42,415 bases of DNA from Caccoplasma intestinavium (GTDB taxonomy: Bacteria; Bacteroidota; Bacteroidia; Bacteroidales; UBA11471), in NCBI GenBank assembly GCA_018715885.1, contig DVKT01000075.1, positions 1 through 42,415 of the forward strand, in the 5' to 3' direction. Below, piece by piece: positions 1-7,021 of this stretch. Position 1 is the first letter of the stretch. Each line of letters starts with the position of its first letter. The position numbers were made by a program, and so were the translations under genes. Under the pieces are notes generated by a model that worked only from the letters and a program-made list of their open reading frames with translations, was not told where the DNA came from and ran no database searches.

Positions 1-957
1 TCAAAAATGAGTCGTTATGCTTTGACCCGCGTTGTATATCGTATCTTGAAATTCCTTCAACGCCAAACGACATTGGCCAACAAACGATTGTTCGATAATT
101 TTACTCACCATATGTTGCACGAGACGACACAGCTTTATCATACATTTGATGAGTTGCAAAAAAATCCACCGGAAGCCGATGTGTATATTGTGGGCAGTGA
201 CCAGATATGGAATATATTTTACGAAGCTGGTCGAGATCCGGTATTTTATTTGGAGTTTGTCGATTCAGGAAAACGCATATCATATGCGGCTAGTTTCTCT
301 TATATCGATATCGATGAAGAGAATTGTGAACGCATAGCCCGCTCTCTTAGCAAATTCGATGCTGTTTCGGTGAGAGAATATCATGGAATAGATATACTAC
401 GAACAATGGGGATAGACGGAACTTGGGTTCTGGATCCTGTTTTTTTACTCTCGGTCGATGAGTGGAAAAAATTGATGAAGCCTATGAATGAAACTAATGA
501 ACCTTACCTGTTGATATACGATTTTGAGGGAAACAACGAACTTAAAAATTTCGCGATCAAATATGCAAAAGACAAAGGGCTGAAAATGTATTCTATATCC
601 GATAGGGCCTATCAGACTCGTTATGCCGATAAACATTTTACCAAGACCGGCCCTTGTGAGTTTATCTCATTAATTTACCATTGCAGTGCTTTTGTGTCTA
701 ACTCATTTCACGGGACAGCATTTTCTATTATGTTTCATAAGCCATTTTATGTATTTGGGAGAAACAGACATAAAGTGAATTCTCGTATGGAAAGTTTATT
801 ATCTATGTTTGAACTTTCGAATCGATATATTCATTCTGCAGGTGATTATATAGGAGAGCAAATATCAGAAATTGATTGGGTAAAAATAGAATCTATGAAA
901 TCCCGATTTTTGAATCGTTCAGAAACATTTATTCAAATGGCATTAACAGAATCCTGA
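1..957 (+). CDS. Polysaccharide pyruvyl transferase family protein, 5'-truncated by the window edge
   Basis: This enzyme family transfers a pyruvyl (ketal) group, usually from phosphoenolpyruvate, to a sugar of a surface polysaccharide. The sequence shows the family block VGSDQIWN, then a LDPVFLL segment and a late SNSFHGTAFSIMFHKPF block. An in-frame ATG lies at 7, but the frame is open to base 1. The usual N-terminal strand and helix (a GILTYH...NYGA-type start) are missing, so roughly 60-70 residues probably lie upstream of the window. The stop at 955-957 sits one base before the next start, which implies an operon. This family is often encoded beside F420-hydrogenase-beta-like genes in Bacteroidales capsule loci, as here. 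The family call is firm; the sugar substrate is unknown. Confidence 0.85.
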   Translation, partial: SKMSRYALTRVVYRILKFLQRQTTLANKRLFDNFTHHMLHETTQLYHTFDELQKNPPEADVYIVGSDQIWNIFYEAGRDPVFYLEFVDSGKRISYAASFSYIDIDEENCERIARSLSKFDAVSVREYHGIDILRTMGIDGTWVLDPVFLLSVDEWKKLMKPMNETNEPYLLIYDFEGNNELKNFAIKYAKDKGLKMYSISDRAYQTRYADKHFTKTGPCEFISLIYHCSAFVSNSFHGTAFSIMFHKPFYVFGRNRHKVNSRMESLLSMFELSNRYIHSAGDYIGEQISEIDWVKIESMKSRFLNRSETFIQMALTES

Positions 958-958
958 C

Positions 959-2089
959 ATGGACAAAATTTGTGACGAAAAAAAATGCTTCGGGTGTGCT
1001 GCATGTATCGACAAATGTCCTGTATCATGTATACATTTCGAACAAAATACCGTAGGACATTTTGTTCCGAAAATCGATACGACAAAGTGTATCGACTGTA
1101 AATCTTGTGTAAAAATCTGCCCTGTCAACAATTTACCGGAACAAAAATATCCCGTGGAAGTATTAGCTGCTTGGCGAAAAAGTGAACCGATACGTATTAA
1201 AAGTTCATCGGGCGGGTTGGCGACAGTATTGTCCGAATATGTGATAAATAACGGTGGTATTGTGTACGGAGCAAGTTTTGTATCCGGGTTTCGCTTCAAT
1301 CATATACGTTGCACTACACATGAAGAGTTAGATGCCTTGCGTGGATCGAAATATGTACAAAGCAATATGCGCGGTATTTACAAAAACATATCCAATGATT
1401 TAAAGAATGGATTGAAAGTTCTTTTTATTGGAACACCTTGTCAGGTTGCCGGTATAAAAAATGCTTTTGCAAATCATGATGAAAATTTAATGACAATAGA
1501 TTTGGTTTGTCATGGTGTGCCATCAAATGCGATGCTACAAGCTAGTCTTCCTAAAAGGATTTTAAATTCCGATGCCGATCGCATCGATTTCAGAGAAAGT
1601 ACTCGTTATCTATTCTCTGTAAAAAAAGGAGACTTAACGATATTTGAACGACCTCTTAATAGGGATTATTATTCAAAAGGTTTTTTCGTAGGGCTATTTT
1701 ATCGAGACAGTTGTTACATATGTCCGTTTGCACAATCCCGACGTATTGGCGATATTACGTTGGGTGATTTTTGGGGTATAGACCGTTCGGTAGTGCCAAT
1801 CGATCCCAAGACCGGAATATCGTTATTCTTAGTGAATACCACAAAAGGTCAAAAACTCTATAAAGAGATTTTACCGGAAATCGGAACTATTGTACGCCCA
1901 TACGATGAAGCCATTCAAAACAATAAGCAACTGAAATCCCCCAAACCGGCTTCATTTCGGTCTCGACTATTCCGAATTCTTTTTCCAGTACTGGGATTTA
2001 AGTGGAGCATTAGACTTTCAATCCCAGAGATTATAGTGAAAGGGTTGTTTGTTAAATCTCAACGGGGGGGGGTAGAAATGATTGATTAA
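959..2089 (+). CDS. Coenzyme F420 hydrogenase/dehydrogenase beta subunit-like protein with two 4Fe-4S clusters
   Basis: This is a 376-residue protein. The N-terminus has two ferredoxin-type clusters: Cys10, 13, 16, 20 and Cys44, 47, 50, 54. A FrhB/FdhB N-terminal-like part with GTPCQVAGI and LVCHGVPS follows, and then the C-terminal domain with YRDSCYICPFAQ and GDITLGDFWGI. Organisms like this do not use F420. Relatives in polysaccharide loci sit next to pyruvyl transferases and are presumed to do redox chemistry during glycan synthesis, though this is inferred from context and not demonstrated. The start at 959 follows the previous stop by one base. A nine-G run near the 3' end encodes Arg-Gly-Gly just before the C-terminus. 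Confidence 0.85.
   Translation: MDKICDEKKCFGCAACIDKCPVSCIHFEQNTVGHFVPKIDTTKCIDCKSCVKICPVNNLPEQKYPVEVLAAWRKSEPIRIKSSSGGLATVLSEYVINNGGIVYGASFVSGFRFNHIRCTTHEELDALRGSKYVQSNMRGIYKNISNDLKNGLKVLFIGTPCQVAGIKNAFANHDENLMTIDLVCHGVPSNAMLQASLPKRILNSDADRIDFRESTRYLFSVKKGDLTIFERPLNRDYYSKGFFVGLFYRDSCYICPFAQSRRIGDITLGDFWGIDRSVVPIDPKTGISLFLVNTTKGQKLYKEILPEIGTIVRPYDEAIQNNKQLKSPKPASFRSRLFRILFPVLGFKWSIRLSIPEIIVKGLFVKSQRGGVEMID
2064..2072 (+). repeat. G9 homopolymer near the 3' end of the F420-beta-like gene
   Basis: Nine consecutive G residues lie within the last ten codons. Losing one G puts a TAG immediately after the run. Gaining one G gives a TGA a few codons later. Slippage would therefore change only the last few residues, so a phase-variation role is unlikely. 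Confidence 0.7.
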
Positions 2090-2143
2090 CAACAATTTAT
2101 ACAATATAATAGGGATTGAATTTGAGAATAAAATATTATATAA

Positions 2144-2275
2144 GATTCAAATTTATTACCAATTACACAACTATTGGGAATGACATCTCCCTTTAAAAGA
2201 GTACTTCACATCCTATCAATCATTGCCGGAACGCCGGCCAAAAGTATTAAGAAAATTTCATCATGGGAATTGTAA
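2144..2275 (+). pseudogene. Remnant C-terminus of a hexapeptide-repeat acyltransferase
   Basis: The frame opens after a TAA at 2141-2143 and runs to the TAA at 2273-2275, with an ATG at 2180. Its end reads SIIAGTPAKSIKKI. This closely matches the signature tail of left-handed beta-helix (hexapeptide) O- or N-acetyltransferases, usually written S(I/V)VAGNPAKVI(K/R)(K/R). Nothing upstream in this frame looks like the repeats themselves, so only the tail survives. The stop overlaps the start of the following glycosyltransferase by 13 bases, which looks like an old translational coupling. I infer that an acetyltransferase gene once stood here and was deleted. Loss next to the G9 run is plausible but not shown. 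Confidence 0.55.
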
Positions 2276-3390
2276 AAGAAAAATTACCTCGCATACTTTT
2301 CATCATGCATATGCCACCACCGGTACATGGAGCTGCGATGGTGGGGAAATATATTCATGATAGCCGATTGGTGAACGAGGCATTCGATTGTCGATATATC
2401 AACTTGGCTACGGCAGCCAACTTGGAGGATATAGGGAAAGTACGCTTGGCAAAATTTGTTGACTTTTCCCGTTTGCTCCGTCGCATTCGCAAAGAATATA
2501 TGACATTCCGTCCCGATTTGGTATATGTTACTCCCAATGCCGGAGGCGGAGCTTTCCTCAAAGATTTTGTCGTGGTGCAGATGCTTAAATCGATGGGGGC
2601 GCGTGTTGTAGTACATTATCATAACAAAGGGGTATCGAATTACCAGCAAAAGCCACTTTTCGATTTCTGCTATAAACGTTTTTTCCGTAACATAAAAGTC
2701 ATACTTCTCTCCAAATTTTTGTATCAGGACTTCTCCAAATACGTCGATAAAGAGAACGTTGAAATTTGTCCGAATGGTATTCCGGAACTATTCACCGAAG
2801 AACCTTGTTTTATCAGAGATAACAGGCCGATTAAAATTTTATATTTATCCAATCTGATTATTTCCAAAGGCGTATATGTTCTGCTCGATGCCTTGCAAAT
2901 ACTTAAAAGCCGTGGCTATGCGATAACGTGTACTTTTGTAGGCGGTGAAACGAAAGAAATTTCGGCTGAAATATTCAATCGAGCTGTAAAAGAACGGCAG
3001 TTGGACGATATAGTCGTATATGCCGGCAGTAAGTATGGTCAAGAAAAACAGCCTTATTGGGCCCAATCCGATATTTTCGTATTCCCGACATTCTATCACA
3101 ATGAATCGTTTCCGATAGTCAATCTCGAAGCCATGCAATATAAGTTGCCCATTGTGTCGACAGATGAAGGTGGTATAAAAGATATCGTAGAAGATAGCAT
3201 TACAGGGTATATTGTTCCGAAACAAAATGCCGGTGCTTTGGCTGAAAAAATAGCTGTGTTGATAGATAATGAAGAACTTCGGCATAATATGGGAAATGCG
3301 GGATATTTGAGATATAAAAAGTATTTTACATTATCGGTTTTTGAACATAAAATGACAGATATTCTCAATCGATATACTATTCAATCATGA
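2263..3390 (+). CDS. GT4-family glycosyltransferase
   Basis: This 375-residue GT-B-fold enzyme transfers a sugar from a nucleotide donor during surface polysaccharide assembly, on the cytoplasmic side. The N-terminus has the PPPVHGAAMVG loop typical of capsule GT4 enzymes. The mid-protein linker NVEICPNGI and the strand KILYLSNL begin the donor domain. The C-terminal signature is FPTFYHNESFPIVNLEAM followed by STDEGGIKDIV, carrying the E-x7-E-type donor-binding glutamates. The start is at 2263, inside the end of the acyltransferase remnant. Donor and acceptor cannot be read from the sequence. Confidence 0.88.
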   Translation: MGIVKEKLPRILFIMHMPPPVHGAAMVGKYIHDSRLVNEAFDCRYINLATAANLEDIGKVRLAKFVDFSRLLRRIRKEYMTFRPDLVYVTPNAGGGAFLKDFVVVQMLKSMGARVVVHYHNKGVSNYQQKPLFDFCYKRFFRNIKVILLSKFLYQDFSKYVDKENVEICPNGIPELFTEEPCFIRDNRPIKILYLSNLIISKGVYVLLDALQILKSRGYAITCTFVGGETKEISAEIFNRAVKERQLDDIVVYAGSKYGQEKQPYWAQSDIFVFPTFYHNESFPIVNLEAMQYKLPIVSTDEGGIKDIVEDSITGYIVPKQNAGALAEKIAVLIDNEELRHNMGNAGYLRYKKYFTLSVFEHKMTDILNRYTIQS

Positions 3391-3428
3391 TAAAAGATTC
3401 TCGATAAATGCTCTAATTTTGAATTTAC

Positions 3429-4148
3429 ATGATAAAACTTAAAACAATTTCTCTGTTAAGATGTAGAACTGAATTGGCGTCTTTACCCGAGGGTAAATTG
3501 CTGATCAATACGATTAATGCCCATTCATACAACAATGCGCAGAAAGATCCGCTTTTTGCAGAAGCTTTATTAAATGGTGGTGCTCTTATTCCTGACGGAG
3601 AGAGTATCGTATTGGCTTTTCGTTGGTTGCGTAAAGAAGCAATCGAACGTATTCCGGGTTGGGATCTTTTCGAGTTTGAAATGGAGCGTCTCAACCGTAA
3701 AGGGGGAACCTGTTTTTTTCTCGGTGCCAGTGAAAAAACGCTCGATCTCATTAAAGAAAAAGCCCGTGATGTATATCCCAACATTCGGGTAGAAACCTAT
3801 TCACCACCCTATAAGCCGGAATTTTCTGATGAAGAAAGCCGACAAATGGTTGATACCGTAAATAGGGTTAGTCCCGATTTATTATGGGTGGGTATGACTG
3901 CTCCCAAACAAGAAAAATGGACATATACGCACTACGATGAACTCGATGTAAAAGGTCATATCGGTACGATAGGAGCCGTCTTCGACTTTTTTGCCGGAAC
4001 GGTAGAACGGGCACCCGAAGCCTGGCAGAAACATGGTATGGAATGGGCTTACCGCCTACTGAAAGAGCCTCGCCGCATGTGGAGACGTTATTTGTTGGGG
4101 AATATGCTGTTTTTCAAATATCTGTGGAAAGAAAAATATGGTAAATAA
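3429..4148 (+). CDS. WecG/TagA/CpsF family glycosyltransferase (GT26)
   Basis: At 239 residues this has the normal length for the family. These enzymes add an N-acetylmannosamine-type or uronic-acid sugar to a lipid-linked acceptor at the inner face of the membrane. Visible motifs are TINAHSYNNA (28-37), IPDGESIV with the conserved Asp56, GMTAPKQEKW (155-164), IGAVFDFFAG (181-190) and the basic C-terminal region ERAPEAW...EPRRMWRRYL, which in this family contacts the membrane. The gene follows the GT4 gene by 38 bases and is followed after 12 bases by a protein of unknown function. It is the last clear polysaccharide gene of the cluster. Confidence 0.9.
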   Translation: MIKLKTISLLRCRTELASLPEGKLLINTINAHSYNNAQKDPLFAEALLNGGALIPDGESIVLAFRWLRKEAIERIPGWDLFEFEMERLNRKGGTCFFLGASEKTLDLIKEKARDVYPNIRVETYSPPYKPEFSDEESRQMVDTVNRVSPDLLWVGMTAPKQEKWTYTHYDELDVKGHIGTIGAVFDFFAGTVERAPEAWQKHGMEWAYRLLKEPRRMWRRYLLGNMLFFKYLWKEKYGK

Positions 4149-4160
4149 ATACTGTTTGTT

Positions 4161-4673
4161 ATGATTGCGCCAGAAGATTCTCGTAAAATATCTGATTTCG
4201 CATTGTCTAAAAAGGATGAATTACGACAATTAATGTCATCGCCCTCCTATGGCGGTTTAGCTCCTTGTGCGGCTTTTGCCGCACAATTGATAGAGAAAGC
4301 AACCGGAAAAAGAATCTTTCAAATAGAAGCCGTATTCCAACAAAACGGGCTTGCTTATACTCCTGTGGATTACTTAAACTATCAGTGTTTTTTATCCCTT
4401 CCCCCCGGCTGTTTATTGGGCGTTTATAATCCGAACGGGGGAAATATACAAATGCGACACTTTGTGGTGAGGCTGAAACAAAATTGGGTTGTCGGTGCCA
4501 ATCATGGTGGCATTTTTCTCAATCGTCAAAGAAATTACTATTTTCCATATTGCACAGAGCAGGATTTTATTATAGCAAACAATCTGAACCAATTTTTGTA
4601 TGACGGAACGGGAACAAATATTCCCGGCGCACCGCCCTCTTATCTAATCTGTATAGACTATAGGCTGAATTAA
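4161..4673 (+). CDS. Protein of unknown function, possibly NlpC/P60-like cysteine peptidase/amidase fold
   Basis: This 170-residue protein has no signal peptide or membrane segment. I do not recognise a named family. The arrangement hints at a papain-like NlpC/P60 or CHAP fold: SYGGLAPCAAFAAQLI places Cys36 at the start of a helix, and later MRHFVVRL places His100 in a beta strand, followed by NWVVGANHGG with Asn114/His115 as possible third residues. It lies 12 bases after the GT26 gene and before a strong terminator, so it is co-transcribed with the polysaccharide genes. It also directly precedes the DUF2589 cassette. It could be a cell-wall amidase, a transglutaminase-like protein or an amidase effector. 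The catalytic assignment is inference only. Confidence 0.6.
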   Translation: MIAPEDSRKISDFALSKKDELRQLMSSPSYGGLAPCAAFAAQLIEKATGKRIFQIEAVFQQNGLAYTPVDYLNYQCFLSLPPGCLLGVYNPNGGNIQMRHFVVRLKQNWVVGANHGGIFLNRQRNYYFPYCTEQDFIIANNLNQFLYDGTGTNIPGAPPSYLICIDYRLN

Positions 4674-4684
4674 TTTTATATTTT

Positions 4685-4723
4685 AACCGCAAAAAATCAA
4701 AATAATATTGATTTTTTGCGGTT
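4685..4723 (+). terminator. Intrinsic terminator after the polysaccharide cluster
   Basis: A perfect 16-base inverted repeat (4685-4700 and 4708-4723) encloses a 7-base loop. An A-run in one arm and a T-run in the other make it potentially active in both directions. It separates the 170-residue gene from the DUF2589 cassette. Confidence 0.8.
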
Positions 4724-4737
4724 ATTATTTATATTTG
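4708..4737 (+). promoter_or_regulatory. Bacteroidota-type promoter for the DUF2589 cassette
   Basis: A TATATTTG element at 4730-4737 matches the -7 consensus TAnnTTTG. A TTG at 4708-4710 lies 19 bases upstream, the expected -33 spacing. The -33 box falls inside the right arm of the preceding terminator hairpin. Transcription would start near 4744, leaving a short leader before the ATG at 4762. Confidence 0.55.
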
Positions 4738-4761
4738 TAAATCATCACAGATTTATCTCGC

Positions 4762-4896
4762 ATGTCCGACCCTATTATCATTCGTTTTGATCCGCATAGA
4801 AATGCATCAAAAAAGAATTGGTGGAAGAGAAAGATATGGAGAATTATTTATAAACTAAATCATATCGAATTATGGAAAATGCTCTTCTCTCAATGA
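4762..4896 (+). CDS. Possible 44-residue basic leader peptide of the DUF2589 cassette
   Basis: This small ORF starts about 18 bases after the predicted transcription start and ends with TGA 25 bases inside the first DUF2589 gene, in another frame. The product is short, Lys/Arg/Trp-rich and strongly basic (KKNWWKRKIWRIIYK in the middle), with no recognisable family. Its position suggests a translationally coupled leader or a tiny accessory protein. It could also be a chance ORF, since only position and composition support it. Confidence 0.35.
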   Translation: MSDPIIIRFDPHRNASKKNWWKRKIWRIIYKLNHIELWKMLFSQ

Positions 4897-5573
4897 GCCA
4901 ACAGTTTTCAGGACTTCCTATGGAGGACTTGATAGGTGGCCCTTTAAATGCAGCTGCCAAGGCTAATGCGGCAATGGCCCTTACCCAGACAAAATTTTTA
5001 TTAGAGACTTGTTTTGAACGAATTGAAATTCCTGCAACAGATAAACTCCCCAAACAGGTCAATTATAAACCTGTCATGATAGAGATGAGTTTGGAGAGAG
5101 GTGTATTAGGTTATGAGAAAAAAAAGGATAAAGACGACAAGGGCCAAGAAATAGAAATAATGGCACCGGTTATACAGACAGTTACGACAAAATTCAATTT
5201 ACCGATGTTGACGATTATTCCTATCAATTCCTTAGCCGTAGATACTGTCGATATCGGATTTGAAATGGAAGTAAAATCGAGTTTCTCTGAATCAGAAAAA
5301 ACCTCGACAGAAACGGAAAAGAAAGGTGAAGCATCAATTGATACAAAGTTGGGTTGGGGTCCTCTTTCCGTTTCTATCAAAGGATCGGCCAGTTATTCAT
5401 CTAAGGACTCGGCCACACACGATACCCATTACGAGAAAAGTAATTCGGCCAAATATACAGTGAATGTACATGCCGGACAATTGCCTGTTCCCAAAGGAGT
5501 AAATACCATTATAGAAGCGTTTACACAGGCAATACAACCTATTGAAATGCCTGTTAATCAGAAACCCACATAA
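4872..5573 (+). CDS. DUF2589 domain-containing protein, paralog A
   Basis: This 233-residue protein matches the DUF2589 (PF11655) pattern I recall. It opens with an N-terminal helix SGLPMEDLIGGPLNAAAKAN, followed by TKFLLETCF, a beta segment YKPVMIEMSLERGVLG, and the core PMLTIIPINSLAVDTVDI with FEMEVKSSFSES. The C-terminal strand and helix are GQLPVPKGVNTIIEA and TQAIQP. Between core and tail it has an extra Ser/Thr/Lys-rich insert (about residues 138-190) that the two downstream paralogs lack or have shortened. No signal peptide is seen, so a cytoplasmic location is likely. The function of this family is unknown to me. It is the first long gene of a four- or five-gene operon. Confidence 0.82.
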   Translation: MENALLSMSQQFSGLPMEDLIGGPLNAAAKANAAMALTQTKFLLETCFERIEIPATDKLPKQVNYKPVMIEMSLERGVLGYEKKKDKDDKGQEIEIMAPVIQTVTTKFNLPMLTIIPINSLAVDTVDIGFEMEVKSSFSESEKTSTETEKKGEASIDTKLGWGPLSVSIKGSASYSSKDSATHDTHYEKSNSAKYTVNVHAGQLPVPKGVNTIIEAFTQAIQPIEMPVNQKPT

Positions 5574-5605
5574 TAAATTATTTGTTGGAAAAATTATCAT
5601 ATTAG

Positions 5606-6184
5606 ATGGTAAAAAATTCAGAACGGTATGTACCGAAGTTTCATGCGGAGTTGAATATAGAATCGGTTCTCATAGCTCCTCTTGTCGCGGCTTCTAAAGC
5701 TAATGTCATGATGTTGAGCGGGCAAGCCCGTTTCTTACTTGATTATTGTTTTTCTCTTGAAAACGGAATATATAAGCCTGTTATGATTCCAATGACAATA
5801 ACGAAAAGTGTGATAGAAGAAAATGATAATGAGAATTTTCAGCAGACGGAATTGGTATTTCAAGTACCACTACTTTGTTTATTACCCATGAACTCTCTCG
5901 CCGTCAATGAGATAAAATTAAATTTCGGAATGGAAATAACCTCATTGAGCTCCTATGACGCCAAATTAAAAACAAATTTAGTAGAACGAAAAGCCGTTCT
6001 AAAAGGACGAATTTCCTCAGGAAATAATATGGGGCAAAAAGGTAATAGAAATAAAAAAGAATCAACCAACTTAAATGTTGAAATCACGGCAGGTCCCTTG
6101 CCTCTACCTAAAGGCGTATTATCAATAATCGATCTTTATACGAATGCGATCCAACCTCGTCCTGTGAATAAAGAATTACAGTAA
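5606..6184 (+). CDS. DUF2589-like protein, paralog B
   Basis: This 192-residue protein aligns segment by segment with paralog A upstream. IESVLIAPLVAASKANVMM matches the N-terminal helix, ARFLLDYCF the following motif, YKPVMIPMTITKSV the first strand pair, VPLLCLLPMNSLAVNEIKL the core, and AGPLPLPKGVLSIIDLYTNAIQP the tail. The insert present in A is reduced to a short basic stretch. It starts 32 bases after A and ends 13 bases before the zinc-ribbon ORF. Retention of both conserved ends suggests a partner subunit of A and not a decayed copy. Function unknown. Confidence 0.75.
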   Translation: MVKNSERYVPKFHAELNIESVLIAPLVAASKANVMMLSGQARFLLDYCFSLENGIYKPVMIPMTITKSVIEENDNENFQQTELVFQVPLLCLLPMNSLAVNEIKLNFGMEITSLSSYDAKLKTNLVERKAVLKGRISSGNNMGQKGNRNKKESTNLNVEITAGPLPLPKGVLSIIDLYTNAIQPRPVNKELQ

Positions 6185-6197
6185 AAAGAGATATAAA

Positions 6198-6371
6198 ATG
6201 CAAAGTATACCTTGTCCGGTGTGTAAGACACCGATTCCTTTTGAGATAGAGAAACTTTTGAACGGGATGAAATTTATTTGTCCAAATTGCCATGCTGCTA
6301 TTGGATTGGGAGATAACAGTCGATCACAAGTCTCTGAAGCTATGAATAAATTGGAACAACTGAAAAAATAA
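6198..6371 (+). CDS. 57-residue zinc-ribbon protein of the DUF2589 cassette
   Basis: This ORF begins at an ATG 13 bases after paralog B and ends 6 bases before paralog C. The protein has two CxxC knuckles, CPVC (Cys6, Cys9) and CPNC (Cys28, Cys31), 18 residues apart, followed by His32 and a charged C-terminal helix. This is a classic single zinc-ribbon module. The spacing on both sides and the intact Cys pairs argue for a real gene. It may be a structural or adaptor subunit for the DUF2589 proteins. A direct nucleic-acid role is possible but unsupported. Confidence 0.75.
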   Translation: MQSIPCPVCKTPIPFEIEKLLNGMKFICPNCHAAIGLGDNSRSQVSEAMNKLEQLKK

Positions 6372-6377
6372 CGTTTT

Positions 6378-6848
6378 ATGATTTTGTTTAAATCGTTTGT
6401 AGAAGCTATTTATCAAGCTATTTCGGAGGCGACCGACGTCTTATGCGAAAAAAACAGGCAGATACTTGACAAGTATTTCTATGAATACCCTAATGATGAT
6501 AATGGCATAAGCGAAGAAAAAACACTACATCCGAAGACAATAAGTCTCGATTATCCGGTTTTAAACGATGAAGGAACTGTTGTAAAATGTAATATACAAG
6601 TTCCTCTTATTTCTCTTGTGCCCATTACTGCTACCCAAATAGAAAAGGCAACGTTTACTGCAGAATTTCAACTTTCTATTGAAAACGATGAGTTGCTTAT
6701 CGATTTTCCGAACGCTAAAAGGAGACGGAGAGAAAACTCGACTATCGGTAAGTTGGAAGTCGTTATTTCTCCGCAGGAGCCGACCGAGGGTATGCAACAA
6801 ATTATTTCGGCATATGAAAATACATTGAAGAGACAAATTTCTGAATAA
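6378..6848 (+). CDS. Divergent DUF2589-like protein, paralog C
   Basis: This 156-residue protein starts 6 bases after the zinc ribbon. Similarity to A and B is weaker but collinear: an amphipathic N-terminal helix (FKSFVEAIYQAISEATDVL), a central VPLISLVPITATQIEKATF matching the PLL-x-x-(I/L)P-(I/M)NSLAV core, FTAEFQLSI, and a tail KLEVVISPQEPTEGMQQII. The GGPL and AIQP signatures are lost. A basic stretch KRRRRE sits before the tail. It looks like a third, specialised subunit of the same assembly. A terminator follows within 50 bases. Confidence 0.6.
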   Translation: MILFKSFVEAIYQAISEATDVLCEKNRQILDKYFYEYPNDDNGISEEKTLHPKTISLDYPVLNDEGTVVKCNIQVPLISLVPITATQIEKATFTAEFQLSIENDELLIDFPNAKRRRRENSTIGKLEVVISPQEPTEGMQQIISAYENTLKRQISE

Positions 6849-6895
6849 GGTGTTCTTAGCATAATATCTCAGATTGAAAGGTTTGAGTACCTAAA

Positions 6896-6935
6896 ATAGA
6901 AAAGACTATCAAATGATAGTCTTTTCTATTTTTTC
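6896..6935 (+). terminator. Intrinsic terminator of the DUF2589 operon
   Basis: A perfect 15-base stem (6896-6910 and 6915-6929) has a 4-base loop and is followed by a T-rich tail. It closes the cassette. Confidence 0.85.
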
Positions 6936-6979
6936 GTTTTTTAATTCTCTTTTTTCTTATTTTTGTGCTGCAAATCTTA

Positions 6980-6987
6980 TAACTTTG
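6980..6987 (+). promoter_or_regulatory. -7 promoter element upstream of the aminotransferase
   Basis: TAACTTTG matches the TAnnTTTG consensus and lies 35 bases before the ATG at 7022. A TTTG at 6962-6965 lies only 14 bases upstream, closer than ideal, so only the -7 box is claimed. Confidence 0.5.
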
Positions 6988-7021
6988 CCACATTAAAAAA
7001 TTATAGCGACAAATATTTATT

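Noticed and set aside
2180..2275. 31-residue ORF as a genuine small gene
   Set aside because: It reads as the tail of a hexapeptide acyltransferase, so a remnant explains it better than a new peptide.
3414..3421. TAATTTTG matching the -7 consensus before the GT26 gene
   Set aside because: It ends only 7 bases before the start codon, so transcription would be leaderless. The gene sits in an operon and needs no promoter there.
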